A DNA stretch of 64,000 nucleotides from UBA5793 sp040255465 (lineage in GTDB: Bacteria > Planctomycetota > Phycisphaerae > Phycisphaerales > UBA5793): positions 682,001 through 746,000 of the forward strand of contig JBDZVA010000003.1 of NCBI GenBank assembly GCA_040255465.1. Reading direction: 5' to 3'. Numbering within the stretch: position 1 is the first letter of the stretch; every line of letters starts with the position of its first letter. The position numbers and the translations under genes were made by a program. The notes under the pieces are model-generated. The model searched no databases and was not told the origin of the DNA. It worked only from the letters and a program-made list of their open reading frames with translations. Below, in pieces: positions 52,971 through 62,797 of the stretch.

Positions 52971-53139
52971 GGTCTCTCCTCGACAGAAATGCATGGATCT
53001 TCGGATGGGTCCTTGGGGTCCCGCTCTCTGAACAAGTCGAACCGGCCGATACCCGGTGGTTATTCCGACCGATTTCCCAAGGTTGGCGGCCACGTCGATA
53101 TTCTGTGGCCTCTTTGCAATTCCCCGCTAGCGTCATGAC

Positions 53140-54507
53140 ATGGAACAGACGCCGCCCGTCGAGATAAACCCCGCCGACCTGATCAACCTGATTGAGCGTG
53201 GAGACGGCCGCGCGTGTGCGACCTACCTCGACACGCTCGACCCGTCTGAGATCGTCTTTGCCGTCTCACGTCTCGAAGAGGAGGATCGTCAGCGGCTGTT
53301 GCGGATTCTCGACCCGGATGATGCCGCCGATCTCATCGGCCTGCTGCCACAGGCTCAGGCCGTGGATGCGATCGAGGACATGCACCCGACGGCGGCGGCG
53401 AAGATCATCGAAGAAATGCCCAGCGACGAACGGGCCGACCTCGTCGGCCTGCTGGATCGTGACGATGCGCTGGCCATTCTCGAGCACTTGGCTGAATCAG
53501 ACGCAAGCGACCTGCGCCGCCTTGCCGCCTATCCGCGCAACAGTGCCGGCGGCCTGATGATCACCGAGTATGTGCAGTACCCGGCAACTTTCACCGTCGC
53601 CCAGGTGATCGATGATCTCGGCCGAAATGCCGAAAAATACTCGCACTACAACATTCAGTACGCCTACGTCGTCGATGACGACGGGCGGCTCGTCGGTGTG
53701 TTGCGCATGCGAAACCTGCTGCTCACGCCGCGCCAGCAACAACTCGGCGATGTCATGTTCCGCGACCCGGCGTCGGTCCGCGATACCGACGCTCTGGATG
53801 ACCTGGTGGAGTTCTTCGATGAACATCGCTATTTCGGTGCGCCCGTCCTTGACGTCGACGGTCGACTCTGCGGCGTGCTGCAGCGCGCCGCCGTCGAAGC
53901 GGCCGTGGCTTCCAGCCGCGAGAGCGACTACCTCAGGTCGCAGGGCATCGTCGGCGGCGATGAACTGCGCTCCATGCCCCTGCTGCTCCGATCGCGCCGT
54001 CGCCTCTCCTGGCTCAGCGTCAACATTCTGCTCAACGTCCTGTCCGCCAGCGTCATTGCCTGGCACCAGCAGACGCTCGAAGCGGTGATCGCCCTGGCTT
54101 TCTTCCTGCCCATCATCTCCGACATGAGCGGGTGCAGCGGCAACCAGGCCGTCGCCGTGAGCATTCGTGAGCTCATCCTTGGTGTGCTGCGACCGCAGGA
54201 AATCTGGCGCGCCATCTTCGGCGAGATCTTCCTCGGCACGCTCAACGGACTCGTGCTCGGCCTGCTCATCGGCGGTGTCGCCTTCCTCTGGAAGGGCAAC
54301 GGCTACCTTGGTCTGGTCGTAGGCTCGGCGCTCATGCTCAACACCATCGTCGCGGTGGTCATCGGCGGCGCGATCCCACTTCTTCTCAAGAGGTTGAACT
54401 TTGATCCCGCGCTCGCCGCCAGCCCCATCCTGACCACGGTCACCGACATGTGCGGCTTCTTCTTTGTCCTCTCGTTCGCGGGCATGATGCTGACCCACCT
54501 CACCTGA
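53140..54507 (+). CDS. mgtE: Magnesium transporter MgtE
   Basis: A 455-residue magnesium channel/transporter. Residues about 15-125 form the MgtE N domain (LDPDDAADLIGLLPQAQAVD, EEMPSDERADLVGLL). A pair of CBS domains follows (to about 260), then the linker helix and five membrane helices from about 285. The pore motif region GCSGNQAVAVSIREL is characteristic. The N and CBS domains normally sense cytosolic magnesium and close the pore. It stands alone, divergent from the FG-GAP protein. Confidence 0.94.
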   Translation: MEQTPPVEINPADLINLIERGDGRACATYLDTLDPSEIVFAVSRLEEEDRQRLLRILDPDDAADLIGLLPQAQAVDAIEDMHPTAAAKIIEEMPSDERADLVGLLDRDDALAILEHLAESDASDLRRLAAYPRNSAGGLMITEYVQYPATFTVAQVIDDLGRNAEKYSHYNIQYAYVVDDDGRLVGVLRMRNLLLTPRQQQLGDVMFRDPASVRDTDALDDLVEFFDEHRYFGAPVLDVDGRLCGVLQRAAVEAAVASSRESDYLRSQGIVGGDELRSMPLLLRSRRRLSWLSVNILLNVLSASVIAWHQQTLEAVIALAFFLPIISDMSGCSGNQAVAVSIRELILGVLRPQEIWRAIFGEIFLGTLNGLVLGLLIGGVAFLWKGNGYLGLVVGSALMLNTIVAVVIGGAIPLLLKRLNFDPALAASPILTTVTDMCGFFFVLSFAGMMLTHLT

Positions 54508-54608
54508 TGCCGTGTTTCAGCGGGTTTTTCGCGGCCGAGCGTCGTCCATGGGCTGTGGTCTCGCCCGCGGTATCTTCGTACCATGAGGTCAGCAAAGGAG
54601 TTGTTGCC

Positions 54609-55652
54609 ATGCGCTTCCCAACCCTTCTGGCTGCGATGCTGCTGCTGATCACCGGCACTGCGGCGCTGGCTCAGGACACGCCGGCGGATCCGATTCAGAA
54701 AGAACTCGAAGCACTCCTCGCCGAGCACGAACATTCCGAACTGGGCTACCCCGAGGCGTATCGCGCCTTCCGGCCTCGCTTTGAGACATTCGCTAAGGAC
54801 CATCGTGGCACCGAGCCCGAAGTTCGTGCCACGCTCTGGCTCATTCAGCAGACGTGGTGGCTGCGCGAAGGCAACAGCATGGACAAGGTCAACGAAGCCG
54901 CTATGCCTCTGGCCGAAGACCTGCTCAAGCGCCACCCCGATTCGCCGCAGCTCGATTTGCTCGTCGAGTACAAATACAACTTCAGCAAGGAACAGCGCGA
55001 TCTGCTCTTCAACCGGCTGCTCGAGACATCGCACGAACCGCGCGTAAAGGCTGCGGCGCACTTCGGCCTGGCGCAGGCGTCGCCGGCGCGCGATGCGGAT
55101 GGCGCGCCCAACCCGCACTTCGTCGCCCTCACCACCGAGTTTGCCAACGTGAAGTGGCGCGAGACGACCTATGGAGCAATCGCCGACGCCTGTCTCAACC
55201 CAATCTCGCCCGCCGACCTCGCGCCTGGAAAACCGGCGCCGGAGATCGAAGGCATCGACCACAACGGCAAGCCGATGAAACTCTCCGACTATCGCGGCAA
55301 GGTGGTGCTGCTCGACTTCTGGGGGGATTGGTGAGGCCCCTGCCGGGCCATGTACCCACACGAGCGGTCGCTCGTGCAGAAGTATCAGGACAAGCCATTC
55401 GCCATCGTCGGCGTCAACAGCGACCCGACGCTTGACTTCCTGCGCAACGTGATGAAAGAGAAAGAGCTGACCTGGCCATCATTCTTTGATGGCGGCGGCA
55501 CCGGCGGCCCCATCGCGACGCGCTGGGGTGTACGCGGCTGGCCGACTGTCTACGTCATCGATCACAACGGCATCATCACCGAAGGCAATCGCGGCAACCT
55601 TGACGAAGTCATCGAACGACTGGTCAACGAAGTGCCGCCGGCTAGAAACTGA
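54609..55652 (+). CDS. TlpA-like thioredoxin-fold selenoprotein (in-frame TGA read as Sec242)
   Basis: ATG 54609 (AAGGAG upstream) opens a frame with signal peptide MRFPTLLAAMLLLITGTAAL. A helical region runs to about residue 195, then a TlpA/AhpC-type thioredoxin domain: APGKPAPEIEGIDHNGKP, KVVLLDFWGDW, then TGA (55332-55334), GPCRAMYPHERSLV, WGVRGWPTVYVIDHNG. The TGA falls exactly at the first cysteine of the CxxC site and the frame continues unchanged to a normal end (347 residues), so the expected product is U-G-P-C. A hairpin follows at a SECIS-like distance. Selenocysteine use is inferred from this; without selA/selB in the window a nonsense mutation cannot be fully excluded. It is an isolated gene. 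Confidence 0.82.
55332..55376 (+). promoter_or_regulatory. Candidate bacterial SECIS element
   Basis: The UGA is at 55332-55334. Immediately after it GGCCC and GGGCC (55335-55349) form a small hairpin. A stronger one, CACGAGC-GGTC-GCTCGTG (55359-55376), has a 7-bp stem and a GGTC loop starting 31 bases after the UGA. Published bacterial SECIS models ask for an apical loop with G in the first two positions 16-37 bases after the UGA, which the second hairpin meets. Confidence 0.65.
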
Positions 55653-55664
55653 TGCACCGACCCA

Positions 55665-57890
55665 TTATCGACGGCTGATCATCACCAGCCCGCACGAAGT
55701 CTCGCGCGCCAGGCGCAACACCACTTCGCCGAACACCTTGCGCCGTCGGCCGAGCCGTTGCAAGCCGAGTATGACCAGATCGCACTCGCTCGCCCGCCGC
55801 GTCAGTTCGCCAACGACATCATCCGTGCACGCCACGACCAGTTGTGCGTCTCCCGACACTTCATCCTGGCCCAGGGTTTTCAACTCTCGCTTCGCTATCG
55901 CCTGCTCGCGCGAGGTTGCCTTGGCCGGCAGGATGCGCAGCAGAGTGATCTCGCGCGCGCCGAGACGATGGATGCTCGCCAGCAACCGCGCCCGCAGCAC
56001 TTCGTGTCCGCCGCGACCGCCGATCGGCACCAGCACGCGCTTCACGTCGTTGAGCACCCATCCCGTCGGAGCCCGAAGCACAACCACGTCGCAGGCAACG
56101 GAGGCCATGAGTTGCTCAACGCGCGCTTCGATGCCCTGGCCGGTGAGATTGCTCAGCCCGATCAGCAGGCTCTCGCAATCATGTACGCCCGCTACGCGAG
56201 CAATCTCGCTCCACGGGTCGCCGCTCACGGTCGTCAGAGCGCCCGGCTCCAGTCCCGTGGCAAAGGACGTCGTCATGGCCTCCCGCACCACAGCCAGCGA
56301 ATCCGCCAGCGAGCGAGGCGTCTCGCCCGGCTCCCACTGCTCAGGCGCCGCCACCACCGACAGCAGCAGGACGCGTCCAACCTTGGGTGGCGCCAGGGCC
56401 GTGGCCATCCCCACCATGGCTGTCGCGTTCTGCGGATTGGCGATCGGCACAAGCACCAGCGGGCTGCGGCCGCGAAGCCGCACCAGTTCGGCATCAAGCC
56501 CCTGCGAGTGCGCATCGACCGTTCGCGCCCGCCGCGCAAACACAGAGGAGTAAAGCAGGCCGCCCAGCGCCAGCCAGACGGTCACGATGATCCCCGCGCT
56601 GGGCACGCTCACACCCTGGAAGACCGCCAGCGCCAGGCACGACAGCGCGCCGGCAACTGGGATGAGCGGAAACAGAGCGGTGCGAAAGTAGGGATGCGAC
56701 ACCCCGCCGCGCTGCCGCGCCATGATGGCAATGCGATGCGCCAGCGCAAAGGTGATGAGGAACACCAGGCTCGACGCCGCACCGATCGCAGCCACATCAG
56801 GCGTGAAAACCAGCACCGCGACGACGATCAGCGCCGTCGCCAGCACCGCCGAGGTTGGCGTGCCACGCTTGGGATGCAGCGTGCCAAGCCAGTGCGGCAA
56901 GGTGCGGTCGCGCGCCATCGCCCGAGCGATGCGCGATGCAGCGAGCAGATTCGCCTGCAGGGCTGAAAGCATCGAAAGAATCGCCGCCGCGACAACCAGC
57001 CAGTATCCGATCGGCCCGAGGTAGCGCTGCGCTGCAATCGCCACGATCGCCTCGGGCTGATCGATGCTGCGTTGCGTGATCGACTCGCCCGGCCCCATGC
57101 CCACCGTCGCCACCACGAACAGCAGCGGCAGGTAGATCACCAGCGCCAAACCCAGCGACGCAAACATGGCGCGGGGGATGTTCCGTCGCGGGTCTTTGAT
57201 TTCTCCGGATACCGCCGCGATGAGATCGAATCCCTGCAGCGCAATGAACGTATAACCCATCGCCTGGACAAGACCCAACGCTCCACCTGAGAAGAACGGC
57301 GTGAGATGTTCTTTGATGGAATTCTGCGGCGTCCCGACCAGTCCCCACAATCCCGCGCCGATCAGTACCGTGAACACGACGACTTTGCCGACGTTGAGCC
57401 ACTGCCCACCACCACCGGCCCGCAGTGTCAGGCTCAGCGAATACAGAAGCGTAGCCGCCACAGAGAGCGCAATGACGGCGCTGTGCCCAACGAGCCACGC
57501 AGGCGGTTGCCCGCTCGTCGCGCGATACACCTCTTCAATCGCGATCACGGCAAACGCGCCAAAGCCGTAGCCATACAGCACTGCCGCCACGATCGAGGCG
57601 AACCAGACCACCCACCCGACGCTGAACGCGGCCTCGACGGTAAGCACCTTCTTGGCGAATGCGTAGGTTCCGCCCGACTCGGGGAACTGCGTGGCAAGCT
57701 CAGCGAAACTGAGCGCTGTCAGAAACGCAATGACGCCGTTGAGTGCAAAGGCGATAATCGCGCTGGGCCCGGTCGTGGCAAAGGCGACCCCGGTCAGTGC
57801 CAGGATGCCGCCGCCGACGATGGCGCCGACGCCGATCCCCGTCGCACCGAGCAGGCCTGTCGTCCGGTGCATCTCCGATTGCTGTGCCAT
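55665..57890 (-). CDS. APC-family amino acid permease with universal-stress-protein tail
   Basis: A 741-residue membrane protein. The first about 440 residues are an APC permease with about 12 helices and the opening GATGIGVGAIVGGGILALTG typical of cationic amino acid transporter-like proteins, with FAELATQFPESGGTYAFA. The C-terminal about 300 residues are soluble and carry UspA-like segments (PLVLVPIANPQNATAMVGMA, VKRVLVPIGGRGGHEVLRAR), giving two USP domains that may bind ATP and regulate transport. It is convergent with the selenoprotein gene. Substrate is unknown. Confidence 0.9.
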   Translation of the reverse strand: MAQQSEMHRTTGLLGATGIGVGAIVGGGILALTGVAFATTGPSAIIAFALNGVIAFLTALSFAELATQFPESGGTYAFAKKVLTVEAAFSVGWVVWFASIVAAVLYGYGFGAFAVIAIEEVYRATSGQPPAWLVGHSAVIALSVAATLLYSLSLTLRAGGGGQWLNVGKVVVFTVLIGAGLWGLVGTPQNSIKEHLTPFFSGGALGLVQAMGYTFIALQGFDLIAAVSGEIKDPRRNIPRAMFASLGLALVIYLPLLFVVATVGMGPGESITQRSIDQPEAIVAIAAQRYLGPIGYWLVVAAAILSMLSALQANLLAASRIARAMARDRTLPHWLGTLHPKRGTPTSAVLATALIVVAVLVFTPDVAAIGAASSLVFLITFALAHRIAIMARQRGGVSHPYFRTALFPLIPVAGALSCLALAVFQGVSVPSAGIIVTVWLALGGLLYSSVFARRARTVDAHSQGLDAELVRLRGRSPLVLVPIANPQNATAMVGMATALAPPKVGRVLLLSVVAAPEQWEPGETPRSLADSLAVVREAMTTSFATGLEPGALTTVSGDPWSEIARVAGVHDCESLLIGLSNLTGQGIEARVEQLMASVACDVVVLRAPTGWVLNDVKRVLVPIGGRGGHEVLRARLLASIHRLGAREITLLRILPAKATSREQAIAKRELKTLGQDEVSGDAQLVVACTDDVVGELTRRASECDLVILGLQRLGRRRKVFGEVVLRLARETSCGLVMISRR

Positions 57891-57990
57891 GACTCCACGA
57901 TCTCATCGCATTGAGAATGGAGCAGTCTAGTGCATACTCAACGCCTTGTTGAGGCGGGCGGGACAGGAATCGATGCAGGCAGCTGCTTCA

Positions 57991-58770
57991 TTAACGATCC
58001 GTGGCTCGGACCGGAATCTGCACTTCCAGCCACTTGTCGCTCGCCCGCACCTCGGGCCCGTTGTAGAAAAGGGCTCGTGGCTCGCCGGCTTCCTCCCATT
58101 GATTCTGCCGTGCCAGCCAGTTGCGCAATGTCGAGAGTCCCTCGTTTACGCGGTCGATCTTGTAGTCGCCTCGCATGCCGACGGAGATGACGGTCACCGG
58201 ATCAATGTCCTCAATCCGGACGCGCTTGTCTTTGGGATCAACTCCGGCCGGCGCCAGGTCGCTGCTGCGGTACAGGAAGGACATGGTCCACGCAGTCGGC
58301 CGCGTCGCCTGCCCATCGGCAAGTCCTTCGTAGTTCATCTCCACGGGCGAGGTCATGGCAATCTCACGACGCTTGATGTGATTGAAGAGCGGAAAAAACG
58401 CGAAGTTCATGCCCCAGTCCGGCGACATCGATCCGCCGATGGCCGCACGACGAACAAGCGGGTAGTGCTTGAGATCGATCGCGCCCGGCGGCGTGGGGTC
58501 GGGGTACCCCTGCGGCAGCGGCGTCAGGATCCGACTGCTCCCGGAGCGGAATCCGTCCTCCCTGCTTTCGACCGATGCTTCCACGTCACCGCCGACGCGT
58601 CGGATCACGCTCTGAGTTTCATCATCCGGCCACATGGTCTCACCGGAGCGAGTCTCGGTCATCGATGCCTGCGGGTCCGGCGCATGGAGCGAACATGCGG
58701 GCAGGACGATAGTGACAACTACGAGAATGAGCACCAAAATGAACATCACGGAAAAAGCAGCCAGTTTCAT
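57991..58770 (-). CDS. SOUL heme-binding-like protein
   Basis: A 259-residue protein whose N-terminal hydrophobic segment (FSVMFILVLILVVVTIVLPA) followed by Cys may be a membrane anchor or a lipoprotein signal. The main domain has the SOUL pattern: NFAFFPLFNHIKRREIAMTS, PVEMNY, WTMSFLYRSSDLAPAGV, VTVISVGMRGDYKIDRVNEG and LSTLRNWLARQN. SOUL proteins bind heme or porphyrins. It starts 64 bases after folE, in the same direction, and may be co-transcribed with it. A physiological role is not known. Confidence 0.8.
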   Translation of the reverse strand: MKLAAFSVMFILVLILVVVTIVLPACSLHAPDPQASMTETRSGETMWPDDETQSVIRRVGGDVEASVESREDGFRSGSSRILTPLPQGYPDPTPPGAIDLKHYPLVRRAAIGGSMSPDWGMNFAFFPLFNHIKRREIAMTSPVEMNYEGLADGQATRPTAWTMSFLYRSSDLAPAGVDPKDKRVRIEDIDPVTVISVGMRGDYKIDRVNEGLSTLRNWLARQNQWEEAGEPRALFYNGPEVRASDKWLEVQIPVRATDR

Positions 58771-58834
58771 GGGAGACCCCCTGTTCTATCAGTTCGTTCG
58801 CAGTGCAGGCGGTGCGGGTCTGGACGAGCAGTCG

Positions 58835-59524
58835 TTACACACCGGTCCTCATAAGCGAAAGTACTTCCGCCCGCGCCGCTCGATCTTCGCGGTACACGCC
58901 GCGCACAGCCATCGTCGTGGTCATCGCGTCGGGCTTCGCTACGCCGCGCATGCACATACACAGGTGCTTGGCTTCGACCAGCACGCAGACTCCGCGCGTG
59001 CCGAGGTGCTCCTCCAGCGCGCCGGCGATCTGTTCGGTCAATCGCTCCTGCAATTGCAGCCGCCGCGCGAACACATCAACGGTCCGCGCGATCTTCGAGA
59101 GACCGACCACCTTGCCACTGCCCGGCAGATACGCGACGTGCGCCTTCCCGATGAACGGCAGCAGATGATGCTCACAGGTGCTCGAGAAATCGATGCTCCG
59201 CACGACGATGAGTTGATCCGACTCGTGATCGAACGTCTGGGCCAGGTGTCGCCCCGCATCCTCTCGCATCCCGGAAAGCAGATCGCGGAACGATCGCGCC
59301 ACTCGGCGCGGCGTCTCCTGCAGCCCGTTGCGATCGGGATTCTCACCCACCGCCAGAAGGATCTCACGAACGGCCCGCTCGATGCGAGCGAGGTCAACGC
59401 CGGTGCTCACGCCCGAGTTGAGCCGGAGTTTACTTCCATGAGAGAGCCGGTCGATCGAAGTCCCCACCAGACCCGGAGTGCTGGGGTGGGTGTCGTTGTC
59501 CAGAATGGGTGCCACTGGGTTCAT
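58835..59524 (-). CDS. folE: GTP cyclohydrolase I
   Basis: The enzyme that converts GTP to dihydroneopterin triphosphate in folate and pterin synthesis. The 229 residues include the zinc site CEHHLLPFIGKAHVAYLP (Cys117, His120) and Cys189 in HLCMCMRGV, and LSKIARTVDVFARRLQLQER. The N-terminal about 45 residues are an extra extension. GGAG precedes the ATG at 8 bases. Three CGTTCA repeats with a TATAAT lie upstream and may be a regulatory site. Confidence 0.95.
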   Translation of the reverse strand: MNPVAPILDNDTHPSTPGLVGTSIDRLSHGSKLRLNSGVSTGVDLARIERAVREILLAVGENPDRNGLQETPRRVARSFRDLLSGMREDAGRHLAQTFDHESDQLIVVRSIDFSSTCEHHLLPFIGKAHVAYLPGSGKVVGLSKIARTVDVFARRLQLQERLTEQIAGALEEHLGTRGVCVLVEAKHLCMCMRGVAKPDAMTTTMAVRGVYREDRAARAEVLSLMRTGV

Positions 59525-59544
59525 GCGGCGCTCCTTGATGCACG

Positions 59545-59579
59545 ATTATACGTTCAAAACGTTCATATCGTTCATTATA
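59545..59579 (-). promoter_or_regulatory. folE promoter with three 9-bp-spaced direct repeats
   Basis: On the minus strand TGAACG occurs three times at exact 9-base steps (plus-strand CGTTCA at 59551, 59560 and 59569), between two TATAAT boxes (59545-59550 and 59574-59579). The inner TATAAT lies about 20 bases upstream of the folE ATG. The repeats fit a multimeric operator overlapping the promoter; the regulator is unknown. Confidence 0.65.
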
Positions 59580-59862
59580 CTCCGAGAGTGGGCTCTGTCA
59601 ACCAGGAAAAACACAAGGATGGGTCCCGTGGAGGCTCAGCGGATGGCAATCCACCGGCGACATACTCCCCGGCGGCGGGCGAGCAATTCCGTGCCAGTCC
59701 AGCCCGGGATTGCGCACCAGCGCGGCCCGCAGCGGTTGCCGTGCGTTTTCCGAGCCATCAATGATTCAAAAACGGAGCGGGCCAGAGCCGCGCAACGCGC
59801 CGAGCGGACCCGCCCAGGCGCGGCTCATGAGACCAGACTCTGCCGACGGCAGATCCTCCAAA

Positions 59863-59934
<72 letters not shown>

Positions 59935-60069
59935 GCACCGGTCCGTTCCAGATCACGCCAGTTTGGGCCTACTGGTTACGGCTCCGACGGAAGTTATTGT
60001 AGCCGCGGACTTGGAATGGACTCTGCCCTTCGTTCCGGGGTCAAGGTTCGGAACGGAGGCGGGTCGCCA

Positions 60070-61347
60070 TTATTGCTGTGACAACCGCCGCGCCATTGTA
60101 CTCAGCGGGAACTTGTACCAGCCCGGATCCTCGTATGAGGTGATGTCATCGCGGACCTTGAGCACAGTGAACATGCCGCCCATCTCGATGTTGCCGAACT
60201 GGCCATCACCCATCATCATTGGCAGGGTGTTCTTCGGGCCGGGCATGCCGGCCATATCCTGCATCTCCGCCATACCATCGCGCCCCATGGCCATGTAACC
60301 GGGCAGCAATTCCTGAATCTTCTGCTCAACTCCAGACTGCTCGACGCCAGTTGTGTTGGTGACGGAGTGTGACATCGCATTCATCGTGTGGTGCGACATG
60401 TGGCAATGCAGGGCCCAGTCGCCGGGGTTGTCCGCGATGAACTCCACATCGCGCGTCGTGCCAACGGGAACAAGCACGGTTGTCTCAGGCCATTGCCCGG
60501 CCTCGGGAATCTGCCCGCCGTCTGTGGCCACGATCTTCCACGCATGGCCGTGTACATGAATCGGATGATTCCACATGCTCAGATTGCCAAATCGAATGCG
60601 CACGCGATCGCCGGTGCGCACCACGAGGTGATCAATGCCGGGAAACACGCGGCTGTTGAACGTGAACATGTTGAAGTCCACCATCACCGCAGGATCGGGC
60701 CGGTACGTCCCCGGCTCGACCGCCCAGTTATGGAGCATGATGGCAAAGTCGCGATCGATGTGCCTGCTCGGCTGCTCGCGTGGATGCACAACGAAAATCC
60801 CCATCATTCCAAACGCCATCTGCGTCATTTCATCGGCGTGCGGGTGGTACATGAACGTGCCATGCTGATCGGGAATCGTGAATTCGTAGACCCACGTTTC
60901 ACCCGGCTCAATGCCCGGCTGCGTCAACCCGCTGACGCCGTCCATGCCGCAGGGGATGAACAATCCGTGCCAGTGAATGCTGGTGTGCTCGCGAAGGCGA
61001 TTGGTGACGAACAAGCGCACTCGATCACCCTGGACCACCTCAATCGTCGGGCCTGGGGTCTGGCCGTTGTAGCCCCAGCACTTCACCGTCATGCCCGGCG
61101 AGAACTCGCGATCGACCGGTTCGGCGACGATGTGAAACTCCTTTGCACCATCGACCATTCGCCACGGCATTGTCGTGCCATTGGGAGTGACAACGGGCGT
61201 GTATGGCGAATCGCCGCGCATCGGACTGAGTCCATCAGGTTTGGGTCGAGCAATCGGTGGCACTTCCTGAGGAAGAGCGCGACGGGCGATGACAGCCCCG
61301 GCGCCCACGGCCAGGCCGGTTGCGAGAAGATTGCGTCTGGTCAGCAT
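60070..61347 (-). CDS. Exported multicopper oxidase
   Basis: ATG 61347 gives 425 residues with a Tat-type signal (TRRNLLATGLAVGAGAV). Copper sites in order: HWHG (His125-His127), HPH (168-170), NHPIHVHGH and HCHMSHHTMNAM, which contains HCHxxxHxxxxM. Type 1 and trinuclear centres can be formed. The Met-rich tail (MAMGRDGMAEMQDMAGMPG) resembles Met-rich copper-binding segments. It starts one base after the stop of the TolC-like gene, with GGAGAA inside that gene, so it is translationally coupled. It probably oxidises copper(I) or organic substrates for copper tolerance. Confidence 0.92.
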   Translation of the reverse strand: MLTRRNLLATGLAVGAGAVIARRALPQEVPPIARPKPDGLSPMRGDSPYTPVVTPNGTTMPWRMVDGAKEFHIVAEPVDREFSPGMTVKCWGYNGQTPGPTIEVVQGDRVRLFVTNRLREHTSIHWHGLFIPCGMDGVSGLTQPGIEPGETWVYEFTIPDQHGTFMYHPHADEMTQMAFGMMGIFVVHPREQPSRHIDRDFAIMLHNWAVEPGTYRPDPAVMVDFNMFTFNSRVFPGIDHLVVRTGDRVRIRFGNLSMWNHPIHVHGHAWKIVATDGGQIPEAGQWPETTVLVPVGTTRDVEFIADNPGDWALHCHMSHHTMNAMSHSVTNTTGVEQSGVEQKIQELLPGYMAMGRDGMAEMQDMAGMPGPKNTLPMMMGDGQFGNIEMGGMFTVLKVRDDITSYEDPGWYKFPLSTMARRLSQQ

Positions 61348-61348
61348 T

Positions 61349-62797
61349 TCAGTGTTCTCCAATGTGCTGCATGTTGATGTTGGGCACGGCAGAAGTGTTC
61401 GGCTTCGGCAGTGGCGCGGCGGATTGGTGCGGCGAGTCCGGAAGTCGGCCGCCCACCGCACGCTCGAGCTCGGCACGCGTGGACCAGTAGTCGTGAATCG
61501 CGCTGAGGTACGACCGATATGCCGCGATCTCTTCACGCTTGGCCGACAGAAGATCGAAAGTGTCCAGGAGCATGTAGTTGTATTCGCGCTGCGTGAGATC
61601 CGTAATGCGCTCACGCAGCGGAAGGATCGTGTCACGGTAGTGCTCGGCCTCATAGCGCAATGCATAAAGCTGACCACGCAGACGGCGCACGTCGGCGCGC
61701 GTCTCGATCGCGAGCGCTTCGAGGTTGGCTTCCGCTTGCCGACGAGCCGAGTCGAGCCTGCCAATCTCGGGCTGGCGCTGGTTGAAGATCGGCAGTTCGA
61801 TGGAGAGTTGCGGCCCAAGCACCCACTGACCGTCGGTGTCGCGCGATGCCTGGAACCCCACATCGGTCGTCAGTATCGAGCGCCAGTCGCGCTGCAGACC
61901 AGCCGCCTTGGCCAATACCTCGGCTTCCTTCGCAGCCGCCGCCAGATCGAGCCGCTGATGGATGGCGAGGGCTTCGAGATCGGCCATGTCCGGCTCGGCC
62001 GTCGGCAACTCGGGAAGCCGATCGACCATCGACCACGTGGTCTGCGTACCCCACAGACCCAGTTGGGCGTTGAGACGTTCGCGCAAACCCGCGACATCCG
62101 ATGCACTGCGCGCATAATCGAGCCTGGCCTGCTCATAGAGCGACTCATGATTGGCCAGCGCCAGTTCACTGATGTTCCCCGCCGCCTCGACTCGACGGGC
62201 GAATTCTGCGCCCGCTTCAGCGGCCACGGCAATCTGCCGCAGGAGCGCCGAAAGATTCTCAGCCGCCTGGAGATCGAGAAACAGCAGTCGTGTCTGGCCG
62301 GCCGTGCGGATCACTTCGTCTGCGACTGAAAGCGTTACCGCATCCAATCGGGCCGCGGCAATCTCCTTACGTGCCGGCATGGTCAGCAGCCGCACGATGT
62401 TGAGGGTGAGGCCGAAGTCCAGAGCCGTGATGCTCGGCGCCCGATCCGGAAACCCGGCGCCCGCGGTCAGAGAAGGATTCTCCAACTGCGCCGCTTCAAG
62501 CAGATCCGCCTGTGCAAAACCCAGCCGCGCATACTCCGCTCGCAGACGCCGGTTGTTGAGCAGCGCGATCTCCACCGCCGAGTCTGCGTCGAGCGGTTTC
62601 GCCAGCAGTTGACTCACCCTTGCGTCGATGGCATCCTTCGCTTCCTGCGAAGTTGGCTGCATCAGCACAGCCGCTGTTCGATTTGCGATCACTTTCTGCA
62701 CGCCACTGAGATCTGAGTCGGGCGAGGTCGTCGCGCACCCGGTTGCCATCGTCGCGATCGCCAGCAGCGCGGCTGCTCTCATCACGGGATATCTCAT
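61349..62797 (-). CDS. TolC-like outer membrane efflux lipoprotein
   Basis: ATG 62797 overlaps the previous stop (ATGA, 62794-62797) and opens 482 residues with a lipobox-like signal (LLAIATMATGCATT). The rest has the long helical pairs of outer-membrane factors: IALLNNRRLRAEYARLGFAQ, ADLLEAAQLENPSLTAG, LGPQLSIELPIFNQRQPEIG and RADVRRLRGQLYALRYEAEH. It would form an export channel with an inner-membrane pump. That pump is not visible in the window. It stands between the metal-binding lipoprotein and the multicopper oxidase. Confidence 0.88.
   Translation of the reverse strand: MRYPVMRAAALLAIATMATGCATTSPDSDLSGVQKVIANRTAAVLMQPTSQEAKDAIDARVSQLLAKPLDADSAVEIALLNNRRLRAEYARLGFAQADLLEAAQLENPSLTAGAGFPDRAPSITALDFGLTLNIVRLLTMPARKEIAAARLDAVTLSVADEVIRTAGQTRLLFLDLQAAENLSALLRQIAVAAEAGAEFARRVEAAGNISELALANHESLYEQARLDYARSASDVAGLRERLNAQLGLWGTQTTWSMVDRLPELPTAEPDMADLEALAIHQRLDLAAAAKEAEVLAKAAGLQRDWRSILTTDVGFQASRDTDGQWVLGPQLSIELPIFNQRQPEIGRLDSARRQAEANLEALAIETRADVRRLRGQLYALRYEAEHYRDTILPLRERITDLTQREYNYMLLDTFDLLSAKREEIAAYRSYLSAIHDYWSTRAELERAVGGRLPDSPHQSAAPLPKPNTSAVPNINMQHIGEH

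Noticed and set aside
54609..55334. Thioredoxin-like gene as a pseudogene cut by a nonsense codon
   Set aside because: The single stop is TGA exactly at the redox cysteine, the frame continues intact to the normal end, and a SECIS-like hairpin follows; random decay would not produce this. Genome-level Sec genes would settle it.
59525..59862. A second tRNA or other RNA gene beside tRNA-Gly
   Set aside because: No second cloverleaf or conserved T-loop was found in the flanking sequence.
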